A stretch of 64,000 nucleotides of DNA from Salipaludibacillus sp. LMS25. Lineage in GTDB: Bacteria > Bacillota > Bacilli > Bacillales > Salisediminibacteriaceae. The position numbers were made by a program, and so were the translations under genes. The stretch is taken from NCBI RefSeq assembly GCF_024362805.1, contig NZ_CP093299.1, forward strand, positions 1,054,001 to 1,118,000. The letters run 5' to 3'. Numbering within the stretch: the stretch's first letter is position 1; every line of letters starts with the position of its first letter. Shown piece by piece: positions 51,440 to 63,904 of the stretch. The notes under the pieces are model-generated. The model saw only the letters and a list, made by a program, of their open reading frames with translations, made no database searches and was not told the DNA's origin.

Positions 51440-51597
51440 ATAAAGCTAAGCTTCAATCAGTGGGAGTTTTCCTTCATCCCCCACTGATTGTTAGTTTAAC
51501 TTATCGGACCTTTAGGGGCAGTTTATCCCCCACCTAAACTTTTCGCTCTTCTTAAGTTTTCAGGTGGGGGTTTTACTGCCCCTTAAGAGTGGGATAA
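51440..51597 (+). repeat. Palindromic repeat family A, full copy
   Basis: ATAAAGCTAAGCTTCAATCA through TACTGCCCCTTAAGAGTGGG, the closest match to the copy at 29,121, here in core sequence between yvcI and trxB. Confidence 0.85.
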
Positions 51598-51707
51598 AAA
51601 TAGTGAATGCTTGCATGGATTAGACCTCATTAATGTCTTTTATTTTATCATTAATAATAAGAAAACGTTCTACCTCGCAAGAAATTTCTAATTATATTTT
51701 TTATCAC

Positions 51708-51860
51708 AGATAACCGTCCGTAAACCTCCCGCCTCAAAATAGAGAGGAGAGAGATAAATCTGTTTAGGCGGGAGATAACGGACGGTAATGTCCTGATTGA
51801 CTCAACTACCACTCAGTGGGAGAAGAACGAAATTCCCACTGAGTGAAGGTTCGTTTTATC
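51708..51860. repeat. Palindromic repeat family B, copy 3
   Basis: About 150 bp with CTCCCGCCT...AGGCGGGAG inside ACCGTCCGT/ACGGACGG pairing and the CAGTGGGAG-like hairpin at its end. It lies 110 bases after a family A element. The rest of 51,861-52,060 and 52,110-52,455 has no gene. Confidence 0.85.
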
Positions 51861-52074
51861 GTGAGCATTATACAGAGGTCGCTATCAGTATACTACAACT
51901 CTTATAAAACGACCAATCACGAACATGTATTGACATCGTCACATCTTCGGATATAACAAAGGTCTGTAACTGTCTGTTAATCACTTGACGTTTGGACCAA
52001 TGAGAGGAAACTGCGGGACTGAGAGTAAAACCAGTAACTGAGTTTCCACATCCTAGCTTTCCTAAAACCAAAAA

Positions 52075-52107
52075 AAGGACACAGGCTTTTGCCTGTGTCA
52101 AAAAGTA
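52075..52107. terminator. Bidirectional hairpin terminator
   Basis: AAAAGGACACAGGC and GCCTGTGTCAAAAAG form a near-perfect stem (TTTT loop) with A/T runs on both sides. No clear gene uses it. Confidence 0.55.
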
Positions 52108-52460
52108 ATATATAAAAAGGGGGTCAATTACTAACTATATGATAACCTTTCTTTATTTCAGCATTGTTACAGTAGGGTTAAGTGCCAATTACTTTTTATG
52201 TTTTTTACTGAGTTGCTTGTTTCCATTGGGTTTGTAGCCTTCCAAAAAAAGTCACCTTGACTATAACAGATAGACCTAAGTATATAGTACAGACACTGGG
52301 TCTTTTATTCCATTAGCCAAAATAGTCAGTTGTTAGGAGGCGTTAAACATACATAATTTGTGTCTATTCTAACAAATGTTTACCATCTTTTCATATCTTG
52401 TTATACCACGCTTAGATTGTCCTTTCCTAAGCATCAGGTTTGTCACTCTTCTAGCACCCA

Positions 52461-52502
52461 ATAAAAAAACGAGACGAAGATTACTCCCTTGTCTCGTTCA
52501 GC
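52461..52502 (-). terminator. Terminator of trxB
   Basis: On the minus strand AACGAGAC and GTCTCGTT pair, followed by TTTTTTATTG, about 40 bases after the trxB stop. Confidence 0.75.
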
Positions 52503-52542
52503 GTATTTTAGCGTCTGGGAACGGTCACGGGTCCAGTTCAGC

Positions 52543-53547
<1,005 letters not shown>

Positions 53548-53671
53548 TTATACTATTCAAATTAATAAAAGAAGTCCAAGAAGTTGCTCACAGAGTTATC
53601 CGGCATTTCTTTTGATAGTTTAAACGCTTGTGACGCAGTTCATGCTACTTTCAACCATTCGGATTTGAAAA

Positions 53672-54718
53672 TTAACGGTAAAGGAACTGTTTTCTATCAT
53701 GAGACGGTTTGTTTCCTTTCTCAAGTTCACTTAATAAATATGTCATTAATCCTTGCTTCTTAACGTCTTCTTGACGAATGTCTTCCCAAATGTGCTTTGC
53801 CGTCTGCAGATCACCACAATGCCAGGCAAGAACCGCCATTTGATGTGTGATATGCGGTAACTTCGGTAAAGAATAATCGCCAAGTAATTTATCGTACCAA
53901 GCAAAAGCGTTCTTATACTCCCCTGTCATACTTAATACCCTAGCTAAATAGTGACAGTCCCAAGCATCGATAGGACGTAAATTCACAAGATTTTTCACCC
54001 ACGTACATGCTTCTGGTTCTCTCTTCAAATGGAGTAAAACTGCCATTAAGCACTGAGCAAGAAAGTTAGGTTCCTCTTTTAATAATAAGTTCTTTAGTAT
54101 ATTTTCTGCATCGTGCCACTCATTTTGATATATTAAGGCTTCAGCAAGATAAACGTACATATTCCAATTATCAGGCTCTTCCCCAATTAGCTTTCTTGCT
54201 TCTTGTTCAGCCTCTGAAAAATCGCCACAGTTTAATAATGCAATGAGTTTAAATTCTCCATACATCTTTTGCTGCTCAGGTAACTGTTCACGGTTCGTGT
54301 TCTCTTGCTTTTCAATCATATCCAGAAGGGATTCAGCATCGTCCGCAAACTCTCCATCCTCATCCATCTTTAAATAATCTTCTAAGTTTTCTTTTGCCTC
54401 TTCAAATTCTCCTAAATGGGCGAGATTGTTAGCCATAAAAAAATAGCACTCACTCATATCAGGGGCTACGTCATACTTAATTTTGTGAAGCCATTCATTT
54501 GAACGATCGTAATTGCCTTGTTCTGATAACACAATAGCGAGCTGACACATAAAAACAGGCTCTTCCGGATCTAAGCGGATAGCCCGTTCAAAGTGCACGA
54601 TAGCTTTTTCAATTTGTTTATTTTGGTAGGCTTCAATTCCTTTTTTATAAAAATAACCGCCGTCCTGTATAAAAGGGATAACGCGTCCCTTTTTTGCCCT
54701 CGTTTCAATTTCTGGCAT
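53672..54718 (-). CDS. TPR protein (YvcD-like position)
   Basis: 348 residues with about eight TPR units, beginning GYFYKKGIEAYQNKQIEKAI, plus an acidic middle. No catalytic domain or signal peptide. The gene stands between trxB and hisIE, as B. subtilis yvcD does. I prefer the ATG at 54,718 behind GGGGGC, and the one at 54,751 lacks a ribosome binding site. Function unknown; probably a protein-interaction scaffold. Confidence 0.82.
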   Translation of the reverse strand: MPEIETRAKKGRVIPFIQDGGYFYKKGIEAYQNKQIEKAIVHFERAIRLDPEEPVFMCQLAIVLSEQGNYDRSNEWLHKIKYDVAPDMSECYFFMANNLAHLGEFEEAKENLEDYLKMDEDGEFADDAESLLDMIEKQENTNREQLPEQQKMYGEFKLIALLNCGDFSEAEQEARKLIGEEPDNWNMYVYLAEALIYQNEWHDAENILKNLLLKEEPNFLAQCLMAVLLHLKREPEACTWVKNLVNLRPIDAWDCHYLARVLSMTGEYKNAFAWYDKLLGDYSLPKLPHITHQMAVLAWHCGDLQTAKHIWEDIRQEDVKKQGLMTYLLSELEKGNKPSHDRKQFLYR

Positions 54719-54984
54719 ATATGTGTGCCCCCATTCTTTCACTTTACTCATAAAAAAGCGTTAAATTGACTTATTTCCCCATATTTCGTCTATTCTATTT
54801 GCAGTATAACACGCTTATAGTAGTGTAACAACGAATCACGCTTAAAAGGCTCTCGAACAATGAAGATTCATTGACTTTTTAAGCAATAGGTGGGGTGAGG
54901 GCGCATTCTATAGTGTTTTAACATTGAACGGCTTACAAGTATCACAAAACCATTGGGAACTGAACCTACCGAGTGGTTAAATAC

Positions 54985-55635
54985 TCACAGTTTCTTCCCT
55001 GTATGACGGTCAGCCAGCCTCTGTAAAACAGCATCAAGTGATAGTTTTTGTTCCTGAAGAAGAACAAGCCAATGATAAAGGAGATCCGCACTCTCCCAAG
55101 TAAGCTCTTCTTTATCACGATTTTTTGCCGCTATAATGACTTCTGCCGCTTCTTCACCGACTTTTTTTAAAATTTTATCGACACCTTCATTGAATAAATA
55201 TGTCGTATAAGCGCCTTCTGGTAATGTTACCTCTCGCTCAGCAATGATACGTTCAAGTTCCTCAATGATAGTGAATCTTCCAGGAACTGCATGATCGTCT
55301 GATTGTTTATCAGTTGCTGACCAAAGCTGCTCAGAGAAACAGCTTATATCTCCCTTATGACAAGCTGGTCCTTTCGGCGTTACTAGAACAACAAGGGCAT
55401 CTTGATCACAATCATAGCGAATTTCCTTCACCGTTTGTGTGTGCCCTGATGTAGCTCCTTTATGCCATAATTCTTGTCGAGATCGGCTGTAAAACCACGT
55501 TTCACCTGTTGCACTCGTTTTCTTTAGTGATTCTTTTGACATATAAGCCAACGTAAGGACTTGTTTCGTCTTATGATCTTGCACAATTGCAGGTATTAAT
55601 CCATTTTCGTCAAATGATAAGTGATCGATATTCAT
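54985..55635 (-). CDS. hisI: Bifunctional phosphoribosyl-AMP cyclohydrolase/phosphoribosyl-ATP pyrophosphatase
   Basis: 216 residues with two domains. The cyclohydrolase part (about 1-110) has [14 protein letters not shown] and the metal ligands in CDQDAL and CHKGDISCF. The pyrophosphatase part (about 115-216) has [14 protein letters not shown]. It catalyses histidine steps 2 and 3. Its start overlaps the hisF stop by 4 bases. Confidence 0.95.
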   Translation of the reverse strand: MNIDHLSFDENGLIPAIVQDHKTKQVLTLAYMSKESLKKTSATGETWFYSRSRQELWHKGATSGHTQTVKEIRYDCDQDALVVLVTPKGPACHKGDISCFSEQLWSATDKQSDDHAVPGRFTIIEELERIIAEREVTLPEGAYTTYLFNEGVDKILKKVGEEAAEVIIAAKNRDKEELTWESADLLYHWLVLLQEQKLSLDAVLQRLADRHTGKKL

Positions 55636-56390
55636 CGAATGTCCAGCCCCTTTTCTTTTAAGAACTTTTTCACTTCAGCTACAGACGTCTCGCGGTAATG
55701 AAAAATGGAGGCTGCTAAAGCGGCATCTGCTTTGCCATTCGTAAATACATCGTAAAAATGTTTCTGATTCCCGGCACCACCAGAGGCGATCACCGGGACA
55801 GACACTGCCTCGCTCACTTTTTTCGTTAGTGCTTCATCAAAGCCTTGCTTTTCCCCATCTTCATCCATACTTGTGACTAAAAGCTCTCCTGCACCTTGGG
55901 ATACAGCTTCTCGTGCCCAAGTGATCACCTCACGCTCAGTCTTCCTTCGCCCACCGTGCGTATAGACAAACCAAGATGAACGTGTCTCATCCCATTTCGC
56001 ATCGATCGCGACAACAATGCATTGTGAACCGAAAAAATCTGCCCCTTCACGAATAAGCTCCGGCCGGGTCACCGCTGCTGTGTTTAACGATACTTTATCC
56101 GCACCGGCGCGTAAAATACGTTTCATATCTTCCAGCGTATTAATGCCGCCACCGACGGTAAATGGAATAGCAAGTGTTCCGGCTACCTCCTCAACCACAT
56201 CCACCATTGTTTCTCTGCCTTCATGTGACGCTGAAATGTCAAGGAATACTAATTCGTCCGCACCTTGCTCATCATAAAAGGCGGCTAATTCAACAGGATC
56301 TCCAGCATCACGTAAGTTGACAAACTGGACGCCTTTTACGACTCTACCTTCTTTCACATCAAGACATGGGATAATTCGTTTCGTAAGCAT
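55632..56390 (-). CDS. hisF: Imidazole glycerol phosphate synthase, cyclase subunit
   Basis: 252 residues of TIM barrel. The catalytic Asp 11 region [12 protein letters not shown] and the Asp 130 region AIDAKWD are present, as are the phosphate loops VGGGI and ASGGAGN. It accepts ammonia from HisH. It overlaps hisA by one base. Confidence 0.97.
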   Translation of the reverse strand: MLTKRIIPCLDVKEGRVVKGVQFVNLRDAGDPVELAAFYDEQGADELVFLDISASHEGRETMVDVVEEVAGTLAIPFTVGGGINTLEDMKRILRAGADKVSLNTAAVTRPELIREGADFFGSQCIVVAIDAKWDETRSSWFVYTHGGRRKTEREVITWAREAVSQGAGELLVTSMDEDGEKQGFDEALTKKVSEAVSVPVIASGGAGNQKHFYDVFTNGKADAALAASIFHYRETSVAEVKKFLKEKGLDIR

Positions 56391-57127
56391 TAACGATTCA
56401 CCTCTTTAAGAGCCACTTCTAGATGAATACGATCAGTGTAGAGTGCTTTACCAATAATAGCACCTGCTATGCCACTATCCTTCTTAGCCAGCAGTTCCTT
56501 TAAATCAGTCATGCTACTGACTCCACCTGAGGCAATGACCTGCTTGTTTGTTGCTTGTCCTAAGCTAGCAATAGCTGCAACATTTGGACCTGATAGCATG
56601 CCGTCCCTAGCTATATCCGTCATAATAAACGTCTCTGCACCTTCCTCAGCCAGTGCTTTCCCAAGCTCTTCTGCTTTTACTTTAGATGTTTGCAACCAAC
56701 CATGTGTCGCCACATACCCATCCCTTGCGTCAATCCCGATAGCAATACGTTTTCCACCATATTCACGAAGCATGTCTTTGACAAACTCGGGATCGGAAAT
56801 AGCCGAACTTCCAAGAATGACACGAGATACACCTGCTTCTAAGTAAGTTTCAATATCTTTTTGTCGTCGAATCCCTCCGCCAATTTGAATATTAGCTGAA
56901 AGCTCACGTGCTGTTTTTATCACGTCTTGATGGTTAACGGGGCGGCCTTCTTTCGCTCCATCCAGATCAACCATATGGATCCAATTGGCACCTTTTTTCT
57001 CAAAGCTTGCTGCCATGTCAAAAGGGGAGTCACCATAAACGGTTTCTTTATCATAATCCCCTTGCATAAGGCGGACACATTTGCCCCCACGTATATCGAT
57101 AGCCGGGTAAATGGTAAAATTACTCAT
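56390..57127 (-). CDS. hisA: ProFAR isomerase
   Basis: 245 residues of TIM barrel, homologous to HisF. Catalytic [17 protein letters not shown] and [14 protein letters not shown], with phosphate loops IGGGIR and ASGGVS. It overlaps hisH by 8 bases, so translation is coupled. Confidence 0.97.
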   Translation of the reverse strand: MSNFTIYPAIDIRGGKCVRLMQGDYDKETVYGDSPFDMAASFEKKGANWIHMVDLDGAKEGRPVNHQDVIKTARELSANIQIGGGIRRQKDIETYLEAGVSRVILGSSAISDPEFVKDMLREYGGKRIAIGIDARDGYVATHGWLQTSKVKAEELGKALAEEGAETFIMTDIARDGMLSGPNVAAIASLGQATNKQVIASGGVSSMTDLKELLAKKDSGIAGAIIGKALYTDRIHLEVALKEVNR

Positions 57128-57746
57128 TGGTTGCCCCTCCCTTTTGATTTACATAGTTTCTCAGCATGCGCATCCCGACCTCGCTACTTTTTTCCGGATG
57201 AAATTGCGTCCCCCAAACCGATTTCTTCGCCACGACTGCAGGTACTTGCTCCCCGCCATAATCAGTTGTAGCCACTAGGACATCACGTTCTTTTGCATTA
57301 ACGAAATAAGAATGGACGAAATAGACGTATCCTTCTGGGACATCATGAAGGATCGGATGAGCGGCTTTATTAAATTTTAACCGGTTCCATCCCATGTGAG
57401 GAATTTTATGGGCGCCTTCTCTAAAACGCGTCACATGACCAGGAAGTAAATTTAAGCCAGTTGAAAGGCCATTTTCCTCACTTTTTTCAAATAATAACTG
57501 CATGCCTAAGCAAATACCGAGCAAGGGATTCCCTTTACATGCCCATTCTTTAATAAATACGTCAAGCTGTCTCTTTTCAAGCTCAATCATCCCATCTTTA
57601 AAGGAACCTACACCTGGTAAGATAAGTTTTGTGGCCTTTTCCAGCTCATGAGGATCTTCAGAAAGAAAACTGCTATGCCCTAGTCTTTCAAGCGCTTTCG
57701 TGACACTGTGTAAGTTCCCCATACCGTAGTCAATAATGCCGATCAT
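57120..57746 (-). CDS. hisH: Imidazole glycerol phosphate synthase, glutamine amidotransferase subunit
   Basis: 208 residues of a class I glutaminase. Catalytic Cys in [11 protein letters not shown] (about 82), His in [12 protein letters not shown] (about 185) and Glu next to it. It supplies ammonia to HisF. It overlaps hisB by 4 bases. Confidence 0.97.
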   Translation of the reverse strand: MIGIIDYGMGNLHSVTKALERLGHSSFLSEDPHELEKATKLILPGVGSFKDGMIELEKRQLDVFIKEWACKGNPLLGICLGMQLLFEKSEENGLSTGLNLLPGHVTRFREGAHKIPHMGWNRLKFNKAAHPILHDVPEGYVYFVHSYFVNAKERDVLVATTDYGGEQVPAVVAKKSVWGTQFHPEKSSEVGMRMLRNYVNQKGGATNE

Positions 57747-58336
57747 GATAAGCTTCCTTTCGTTGAGGGAATGCCTTTTACTCGCGAGTCTAATTGTGTT
57801 GCTTCATCTAGAGCACGACCGAGGGCTTTAAAGATGGCTTCAATAATATGGTGCGTATTCGTCCCATAGTGAATGATCACATGGAGGTTCATACGGGCCT
57901 CTAACGCCAACTTCCATAAAAATTCCTCTATCAGCTCCGTGTCGAACGTACCCACTTTTGCTTTAGGCAATTCACCACGGAATTCAAAGTGAGGGCGGTT
58001 GCTCAAGTCAATCACTACTTGGGCTAAGGCATCATCCATAGGAACAAAGGCATTACCATAGCGGCGAATTCCCTTTTTATCAGCTAATGCTTCTTTCAGT
58101 GCTTCGCCTAGAACGATCCCAATATCTTCTGTTGTATGGTGGTCATCAATGTCCACATCACCGTTTGCTGTTAAGCTGAGATCGAATAACCCGTGCCTTG
58201 TAAATAAATCAAGCATATGAGTCATAAAAGGGACGTCCGTCGTTAAATCAGCTGTTCCCTCCCCATCAATTGTATATGTTAGCTCAATCGTTGTTTCATT
58301 TGTTTTTCGCCTTTTACTTGCTTGTCGCTTTTCCAT
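57743..58336 (-). CDS. hisB: Imidazoleglycerol-phosphate dehydratase
   Basis: 197 residues with the duplicated fold and metal ligands in DDHHTTEDIGIVLGEAL and HHIIEAIFKALGRAL. Monofunctional, lacking the phosphatase domain of enterobacteria. Starts 7 bases after hisD. Confidence 0.97.
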   Translation of the reverse strand: MEKRQASKRRKTNETTIELTYTIDGEGTADLTTDVPFMTHMLDLFTRHGLFDLSLTANGDVDIDDHHTTEDIGIVLGEALKEALADKKGIRRYGNAFVPMDDALAQVVIDLSNRPHFEFRGELPKAKVGTFDTELIEEFLWKLALEARMNLHVIIHYGTNTHHIIEAIFKALGRALDEATQLDSRVKGIPSTKGSLS

Positions 58337-58342
58337 ATTCCT

Positions 58343-59611
58343 TTAATCCTCCAATCTCTTCTCCACTGCTCGGGCGTGGGCTTCCAAATGTTCAAATCGA
58401 GCGAATTTAGCAATTTTAGGTGCCTGCGACTGAATTGCTTGTTTACTATAGGAAATGATGCTTGATTTTTTCGTGAAATCTTCAACTGTTAATGGACTTG
58501 AAAATCGTGCAGTGCCATTTGTGGGAAGAACGTGGTTAGGTCCAGCAAAGTAATCTCCCACTGGCTCTGAGCTATGTTTCCCGAGAAAGATAGCACCTGC
58601 ATGACGGATACTTGGTAAAATTGCCCACGGGTCTTCCGTTTGGATCTCCAAGTGTTCTGCGGCTAATTCATTGACTGCGTCAACAGCTTGTTCCATCGTG
58701 TCAGCTAAATATATGGCGCCATAATGTTGTATCGCTTCCTCTGCTATGGCTTTTTTTGGCAAGGTCGCTAACTGTTCCGAGACTTCTTGAGCTACTTCCT
58801 CTGCTAAAGATCGGTCAGGCGTGACAAGGATTGCTGTGGCCATCGGATCGTGCTCTGCTTGTGATAATAAATCTGCTGCGATATAAGCCGCGTTGGCTGA
58901 GTGATCCGCTAATACAGCGATTTCACTTGGTCCAGCAATCATGTCAATCGCCACAACTCCGAATACAAGTTGTTTAGCAAGGGCCACATAAATATTTCCC
59001 GGTCCGACAATTTTATCTACAGGCTGGATAGAAGCTGTTCCGTAAGCTAACGCCCCAATTGCTTGGGCCCCGCCTACTTTGTGAATTTCTTTAACTCCTA
59101 ATTCATGAGCTGTCACGAGCACGATATCATCTAATTCATTATTCCTCTGGGGCGGTGATGTCATAACGATACGGTTGACTCCTGCTACTTGAGCAGGTAC
59201 GACATTCATAATAATCGAGGACGGATATGCCGCTCTACCTCCAGGCACGTACACACCGACAGCATCTAGAGGTGTCACTTTCTGACCTAGTATAGTCCCA
59301 TCCTCTTTCGTCGTCATCCACGATTGTTGTACTTGGCGAGCATGAAAATCTCGAATATTGTCAATGGCTTCTCGTATAATGGTTAACGTATCTTGAGAAA
59401 CAGCGTCATACGCCTCGGAGATTTCTTCAGGTGATACGAGGGTATCTGTTATTTCTACTTTATCAAACATAACCGTATACTTTTGAAGGGCCTCATCTCC
59501 CTTTTTCTTTACATCTTCGAGAATAGTAGCCACCGTTTGACGTTGTTTATCCGTTCCTTGATTAATGGCGCGTTTAAGTGAAACAGTCTCTGTAAGAGGT
59601 ATGATCTTCAC
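58343..59611 (-). CDS. hisD: Histidinol dehydrogenase
   Basis: 422 residues. Conserved [26 protein letters not shown] and the zinc-binding HHxx-like QAEHDPM with the catalytic EHLEIQT (about 320-345). It performs the last two histidine steps. Two bases separate it from hisG. Confidence 0.97.
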   Translation of the reverse strand: MKIIPLTETVSLKRAINQGTDKQRQTVATILEDVKKKGDEALQKYTVMFDKVEITDTLVSPEEISEAYDAVSQDTLTIIREAIDNIRDFHARQVQQSWMTTKEDGTILGQKVTPLDAVGVYVPGGRAAYPSSIIMNVVPAQVAGVNRIVMTSPPQRNNELDDIVLVTAHELGVKEIHKVGGAQAIGALAYGTASIQPVDKIVGPGNIYVALAKQLVFGVVAIDMIAGPSEIAVLADHSANAAYIAADLLSQAEHDPMATAILVTPDRSLAEEVAQEVSEQLATLPKKAIAEEAIQHYGAIYLADTMEQAVDAVNELAAEHLEIQTEDPWAILPSIRHAGAIFLGKHSSEPVGDYFAGPNHVLPTNGTARFSSPLTVEDFTKKSSIISYSKQAIQSQAPKIAKFARFEHLEAHARAVEKRLED

Positions 59612-59613
59612 AA

Positions 59614-60264
59614 TTATAGACTCCTCTCTTTTGCATTAATTACATCGGCCAACCGATCAACCATATCATCAATGTCAGCTGATTTCGTGCGATAACTTAC
59701 AGGGTTTACAATAAAGCGTGAGGTAATAGGCATCATTGTCTCCACTTCTACTAGACCATTTTCTTTCAACGTTTGCCCTGTGGACACAATATCCACGATA
59801 CGATCGGCAAGCCCAATAATCGGTGCAAGTTCTATTGAACCATTAAGCTTAATAATCTCCACTTGTTCACCTTGTTCACGAAAGTATTCACTAGCAAGAT
59901 TAGGATATTTAGATGCAATTTTAGGTGCAACTTCGGTCCCTCTATTATAAGTAGGTAAAGCAGCAACTGCCATGTAACAGGCACTTATTTTTAAATCAAG
60001 CACTTCATAGACCTCTCGCTTTTCCTCAATCATCACATCTTTACCAGCAACACCTACATCTGCGGCACCATGTTCTACATAGGTTGGGACATCCATGGGC
60101 TTCGCTAGGATAAATCTCATTTTCGCCTCAGGGATTTCAATAATGAGCTTTCGTGAATCCTCGAATTCTGGCGGTAAAGGATATCCCGCTTCCCTGAGCA
60201 ATTCAACTGCTTCTTCAAATATACGTCCTTTAGGCATCGCTACGGTTAAACACACGTTGCTCAT
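59614..60264 (-). CDS. hisG: ATP phosphoribosyltransferase, short form
   Basis: 216 residues, the short HisG that lacks the C-terminal regulatory ACT domain and needs HisZ. Conserved [15 protein letters not shown] at the N-terminus and [14 protein letters not shown] for PRPP binding. First committed step, sensitive to histidine through HisZ. It overlaps hisZ by 4 bases. Confidence 0.97.
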   Translation of the reverse strand: MSNVCLTVAMPKGRIFEEAVELLREAGYPLPPEFEDSRKLIIEIPEAKMRFILAKPMDVPTYVEHGAADVGVAGKDVMIEEKREVYEVLDLKISACYMAVAALPTYNRGTEVAPKIASKYPNLASEYFREQGEQVEIIKLNGSIELAPIIGLADRIVDIVSTGQTLKENGLVEVETMMPITSRFIVNPVSYRTKSADIDDMVDRLADVINAKERSL

Positions 60265-61451
60265 TGAGTTCCCTCCCCTTTTCCATTCGATCCTACAAAG
60301 TAAATCACATCTTCAAACTGAGCAGAATAGGCATCCACATCATTTATACCGCTTAACTCCTGCATCACTACTGAACGCCCTTGCTGACGTAGCTCCTTTG
60401 TTTTTACCATCGCTTCCTTCCGGCGATCATGACTGAAAATTAAGCAAACATCTTGATTAAAAGACACCTTCCTTTGACCAATCGCTTCCGTTAAACGATC
60501 CAGTCTCAGCCCAAAGCCCGTGGCTGGTTCTGAATGGTCAAATTCATCAAGCAACTGATCGTAACGCCCGCCACTACCTACCGGATAACCAAGTCGCTCA
60601 CTATACGCCTCAAATACGGTTCCTGTATAATAACTCATATGCATCACAAGGTTTAAATCGACGATTAAAGTTGTCTCCAATTCGTACGTATGAAGTATGG
60701 AAAATAAATGGTTGAGTTGTTTTAAGGCGTTAAGCGCTTCCTCAGATTCAGCAAGCTTTTCCGCTTCTAGAATAATGTCTGGGTCACCTTTTAATCGTAA
60801 CAATTTGAAAAGCCGTTGCTTATCAATTGATGAAAGAGGTAATTGTTCAACCTCTTTTCGAAAACCAACATAATTTTTTTCGTATAGGAAACGTCTAAAG
60901 TGATTCACACGCGTTTCATTTCCTAGTACTTCCATTAGAAAGGCATTTACAAAACCGATATGACCAATGGCAACTTTGCTTTGAGAAGTGCCTGCACAGT
61001 GAAGGGACGCCATCATGAGGGAAATTACTTCAGCATCCGCACTGTTAGACTGATCACCGATAAGCTCAACACCGACTTGTTCAAATTCAGCTGGTCTTCC
61101 TCCTTCAATTTGTTGAGCACGAAATACCGGAGCATCATATGTTAAACGTAATGGCCGATTAGCGCTCTTCAAAGTGGAAGCCGCAATTCTTGCGATCGGT
61201 GCTGTCATATCAGGACGAAGCACGAGCGTATTGCCTTGTTGATCTAGTAACTTAAATAATTGCTGATCCAAAATGGCAGATGCTGAGCCTACTGTCTCAT
61301 AAAACTCTAAGGTAGGTGTTTCAATCGGCACATACCCCCATAGTCTCATTTCTTTAGATATGGCATCTTTAACGTGCCTTTTCAGTTGATAAAGCTCTGG
61401 AAGCGTATCTCTCATTCCTAACGGTTTTTCAAACATAAATAGCTTTGACAT
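60261..61451 (-). CDS. hisZ: ATP phosphoribosyltransferase regulatory subunit
   Basis: About 396 residues, a paralogue of histidyl-tRNA synthetase without tRNA binding. [10 protein letters not shown] and the motif 2-like [16 protein letters not shown] and motif 3-like GFGLRLDRL are present. It complexes with HisG and mediates histidine feedback. I take the ATG after AAGGTGAGGGACGTT. First gene of the operon; 61,464-61,655 holds the promoter region, without a T-box that I can recognise. Confidence 0.95.
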   Translation of the reverse strand: MSKLFMFEKPLGMRDTLPELYQLKRHVKDAISKEMRLWGYVPIETPTLEFYETVGSASAILDQQLFKLLDQQGNTLVLRPDMTAPIARIAASTLKSANRPLRLTYDAPVFRAQQIEGGRPAEFEQVGVELIGDQSNSADAEVISLMMASLHCAGTSQSKVAIGHIGFVNAFLMEVLGNETRVNHFRRFLYEKNYVGFRKEVEQLPLSSIDKQRLFKLLRLKGDPDIILEAEKLAESEEALNALKQLNHLFSILHTYELETTLIVDLNLVMHMSYYTGTVFEAYSERLGYPVGSGGRYDQLLDEFDHSEPATGFGLRLDRLTEAIGQRKVSFNQDVCLIFSHDRRKEAMVKTKELRQQGRSVVMQELSGINDVDAYSAQFEDVIYFVGSNGKGEGTQ

Positions 61452-61655
61452 AACGTCCCTCACCTTCTTTTCATTTAGTTTGTATATTAACGACTTGACG
61501 TTTAGACATCATTTTCAATAATTGCACTTTATTTCACTAATGTGATAGAGCGATAAAGACCTTAAGAGTAGTCTACAAGGGAAACAGCTTTACGTCAATA
61601 TTAAAGTTCCTTTAAAACGCTCATCTTATTTCAAACCACTTCCTCTTTTGTATTA

Positions 61656-61697
61656 AAAAAAGCAGCTGAATAATCACTTATTCATCGCTGCTTTCTG
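61656..61697 (-). terminator. Terminator overlapping the acyltransferase 3' end
   Basis: Minus-strand AAAGCAGCGATGAATAA and TTATTCAGCTGCTTTTTTT pair around a short loop across the stop at 61,678. Confidence 0.8.
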
Positions 61698-62178
61698 TCT
61701 TTTTTATAAGTTGCATCGGATTCCCACCGACAAAATATCCAGACGGAACGTCTTTATGGACAAGCGTTCCTGCTGATACAATGGCATCGTCGCCAATGGT
61801 GACTCCCGGGAGGATCGTTGTATTTGCCCCGATCATAACATTATTTCCAATTATGACAGGGCCTAGCCGGTACTCTTTAATTAAATATTCATGGGCCAAA
61901 ATCGTGGTGTTATATCCAACGACCGTATTTTTACCTATCGTAATTTTTTCAGGGAACATCACATCCAACATCACCATTAACGCGACAGCTGCTTTGTCCC
62001 CAACTTCCATACGTAAAAAAGTTCGATATAACCAGTTCTTAACCCCAAGAAAAGGCGTATATCGTGCCACTTGAATGACAATAAAATTCTTTACTACTTT
62101 AAAAAAAGGCACTGTTTTATAAACTTGCCACAATGAGTTCGCCTCACTGACAGGGTAACGCTCTGTCTTTCTGCCCAT
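61678..62178 (-). CDS. yvoF: Hexapeptide-repeat acyltransferase (YvoF type)
   Basis: 166 residues with a left-handed beta helix of imperfect hexapeptides (IGNNVMIGANTTILPGVTIG, DDAIVSAGTLVHKDVP). Related to maltose/galactoside O-acetyltransferases. The substrate is not known; its place next to ppaX and lgt is conserved in Bacillus. ATG behind GGTGGAGGG. Confidence 0.88.
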   Translation of the reverse strand: MGRKTERYPVSEANSLWQVYKTVPFFKVVKNFIVIQVARYTPFLGVKNWLYRTFLRMEVGDKAAVALMVMLDVMFPEKITIGKNTVVGYNTTILAHEYLIKEYRLGPVIIGNNVMIGANTTILPGVTIGDDAIVSAGTLVHKDVPSGYFVGGNPMQLIKKTESSDE

Positions 62179-62206
62179 AGCCCTCCACCTGCCTAACTTG
62201 AATGGA

Positions 62207-62869
62207 TTATTTAGACGACGTTACTTCTAAATATGTCAGTAAATCCGTCATGTTGTTTAGCATAATATCCGGCTCAAAAGATGCTAAATGGTCGCTTCCT
62301 TTAACACTCCAAGCGACACCAGCAGTTTTTGTTCCAGTATTTTTGCCGCCGAGAATATCATGTTCGCTATCCCCTACCATTATGGCTTGATCTGGTGTTG
62401 CTTTAAGGGCTCTTAACGCTTTTAATAATGGCTCTGGATCCGGTTTATATTTCTCTACTTCATCCAATGAAATAATAACGTCAAAGAATTGATCTAATTC
62501 CATGAGCTCTAAACCACGTATCGCCGTATCTCGCCGCTTCGTGGTCACAATCGCCATCTTATAGCCTTCATTTCTTAATGCGACTAGTGTTTCTGAAACA
62601 CCTTCATATTTTTTTACAAGCGCATCATGTTGTGCATGGTTGAACGTGCGATAGGTGGTCGTCATCTCATCTAATTTACTATGGTCTAATTTCGTGAAGG
62701 TTTCAGAGAGTGGTGGACCGATAAACGAGATGACATCATCTCTTGTATATTGCCCAGGATAATACCTGTCCATCGTGTGCAGAAACGAGGCTATTATTAA
62801 ATCAATTGTATTGATTAATGTCCCATCGAGATCAAATAAAACTGTATCTATACGTTTGTGTTGCATCAT
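62207..62869 (-). CDS. ppaX: Pyrophosphatase PpaX
   Basis: 220 residues of HAD fold: nucleophile DLDGTLINT, then TTKRRDTA and Mg-binding MVGDSEHDILGG. In Bacillus PpaX hydrolyses the pyrophosphate made when HPr kinase dephosphorylates HPr-Ser-P. Located in the usual hprK-lgt-yvoD-ppaX cluster. Confidence 0.93.
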   Translation of the reverse strand: MMQHKRIDTVLFDLDGTLINTIDLIIASFLHTMDRYYPGQYTRDDVISFIGPPLSETFTKLDHSKLDEMTTTYRTFNHAQHDALVKKYEGVSETLVALRNEGYKMAIVTTKRRDTAIRGLELMELDQFFDVIISLDEVEKYKPDPEPLLKALRALKATPDQAIMVGDSEHDILGGKNTGTKTAGVAWSVKGSDHLASFEPDIMLNNMTDLLTYLEVTSSK

Positions 62870-62900
62870 GCGTTAACATCCTTTCTTATCCAAAGCTGGC

Positions 62901-63869
62901 TTATGACGAACGTTGAGTATAAGAGATAGCTGATTTCTCTTCCTGTTTTAATGTCTTTTTTTCTATTCTGTTCCAAACAAAAGCGATCGCTATTGTCAAC
63001 ATGATCGCTGTGATGAGGCGAACAGCTAGTAACGGCCAAAGCGGAATACCTAATGGCGCAAAGATAAGAGTATCTTCAATAACAGCATGGCACGCTACTA
63101 AAAATATAAATACGAGGTAGAGGTCTTTTTTACTTACTCCGTCCTCTTTAACCGCCTGAATCATTACCCCTGCACCGTACGCTAACCCAAACACTAATCC
63201 TGACGCCAATGTTGTGGCTGTATTAGGTTTTACGCCAAGTAGCTTTGTAAAGGGGCTCATCCATTTAGAAAAAATGGCGAGCCACTGTAAATCTTTCATT
63301 ATTTGAATAAACATCATAATAGGAATCACGATCATAGCAAGTTGCACAATTCCAAATAAAGCACTCTCTATACCATTTAACACAATATGACCGTACCCTT
63401 CGATCGTTTCTGTTCTACTAGAAGGTATAAAACCATACGCAGCTTTCTCGTCGCCACCTTGCCAAAATAGGTGAATAAGCCACGCAGACATAAAGGCAAG
63501 CCCAAGACGGACAATCAACACGATAGATATCCTTAAGCCAACTTGTTTAGCCACCGCTGATTCAATGAAAAGGTTATGGGAAAATGAGAGCATCACAGCT
63601 AGAATAAACACTTGTTTCACTGTTAAATCCATGCTCAGAATGGCACCTATTCCAGCATACAAATTGAGCACATTTCCTAAAACAAGCGGAATAGCGGCTT
63701 CACCAGTTAAGCCAATCCACCCCATAAATGGGGATAAGATTTTTGTTAGCCAATCCATCACCACGGTATGCCCCAGTATCGTGACGATTAATGTGACAGG
63801 AAAAATAATTTTTCCGAGCTTCCACGTCGTTAGAAGGCCGCTTTTCAAACCATTTTTTAATGTCTTCAT
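62901..63869 (-). CDS. yvoD: Nucleoside recognition domain membrane protein (YvoD type)
   Basis: 322 residues with about eight membrane segments. GLVFGLAYGAGVMIQ and the Gate/nucleoside-recognition pattern are visible, but transport activity has not been shown for the family. It follows lgt and precedes ppaX. ATG behind GGGAGGCC. Confidence 0.85.
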   Translation of the reverse strand: MKTLKNGLKSGLLTTWKLGKIIFPVTLIVTILGHTVVMDWLTKILSPFMGWIGLTGEAAIPLVLGNVLNLYAGIGAILSMDLTVKQVFILAVMLSFSHNLFIESAVAKQVGLRISIVLIVRLGLAFMSAWLIHLFWQGGDEKAAYGFIPSSRTETIEGYGHIVLNGIESALFGIVQLAMIVIPIMMFIQIMKDLQWLAIFSKWMSPFTKLLGVKPNTATTLASGLVFGLAYGAGVMIQAVKEDGVSKKDLYLVFIFLVACHAVIEDTLIFAPLGIPLWPLLAVRLITAIMLTIAIAFVWNRIEKKTLKQEEKSAISYTQRSS

Positions 63870-63904
63870 CCAGCTAGGCCTCCCTTCTGTTCACGTAAAA
63901 AGCG

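Noticed and set aside
51868..52101. Minus-strand 77-codon frame between yvcI and trxB
   Set aside because: It starts inside a terminator hairpin, has no ribosome binding site and shows no family pattern.
61464..61655. T-box or other riboswitch before the histidine operon
   Set aside because: I looked for a TGGNACC-type T-box sequence and an antiterminator hairpin and found neither.
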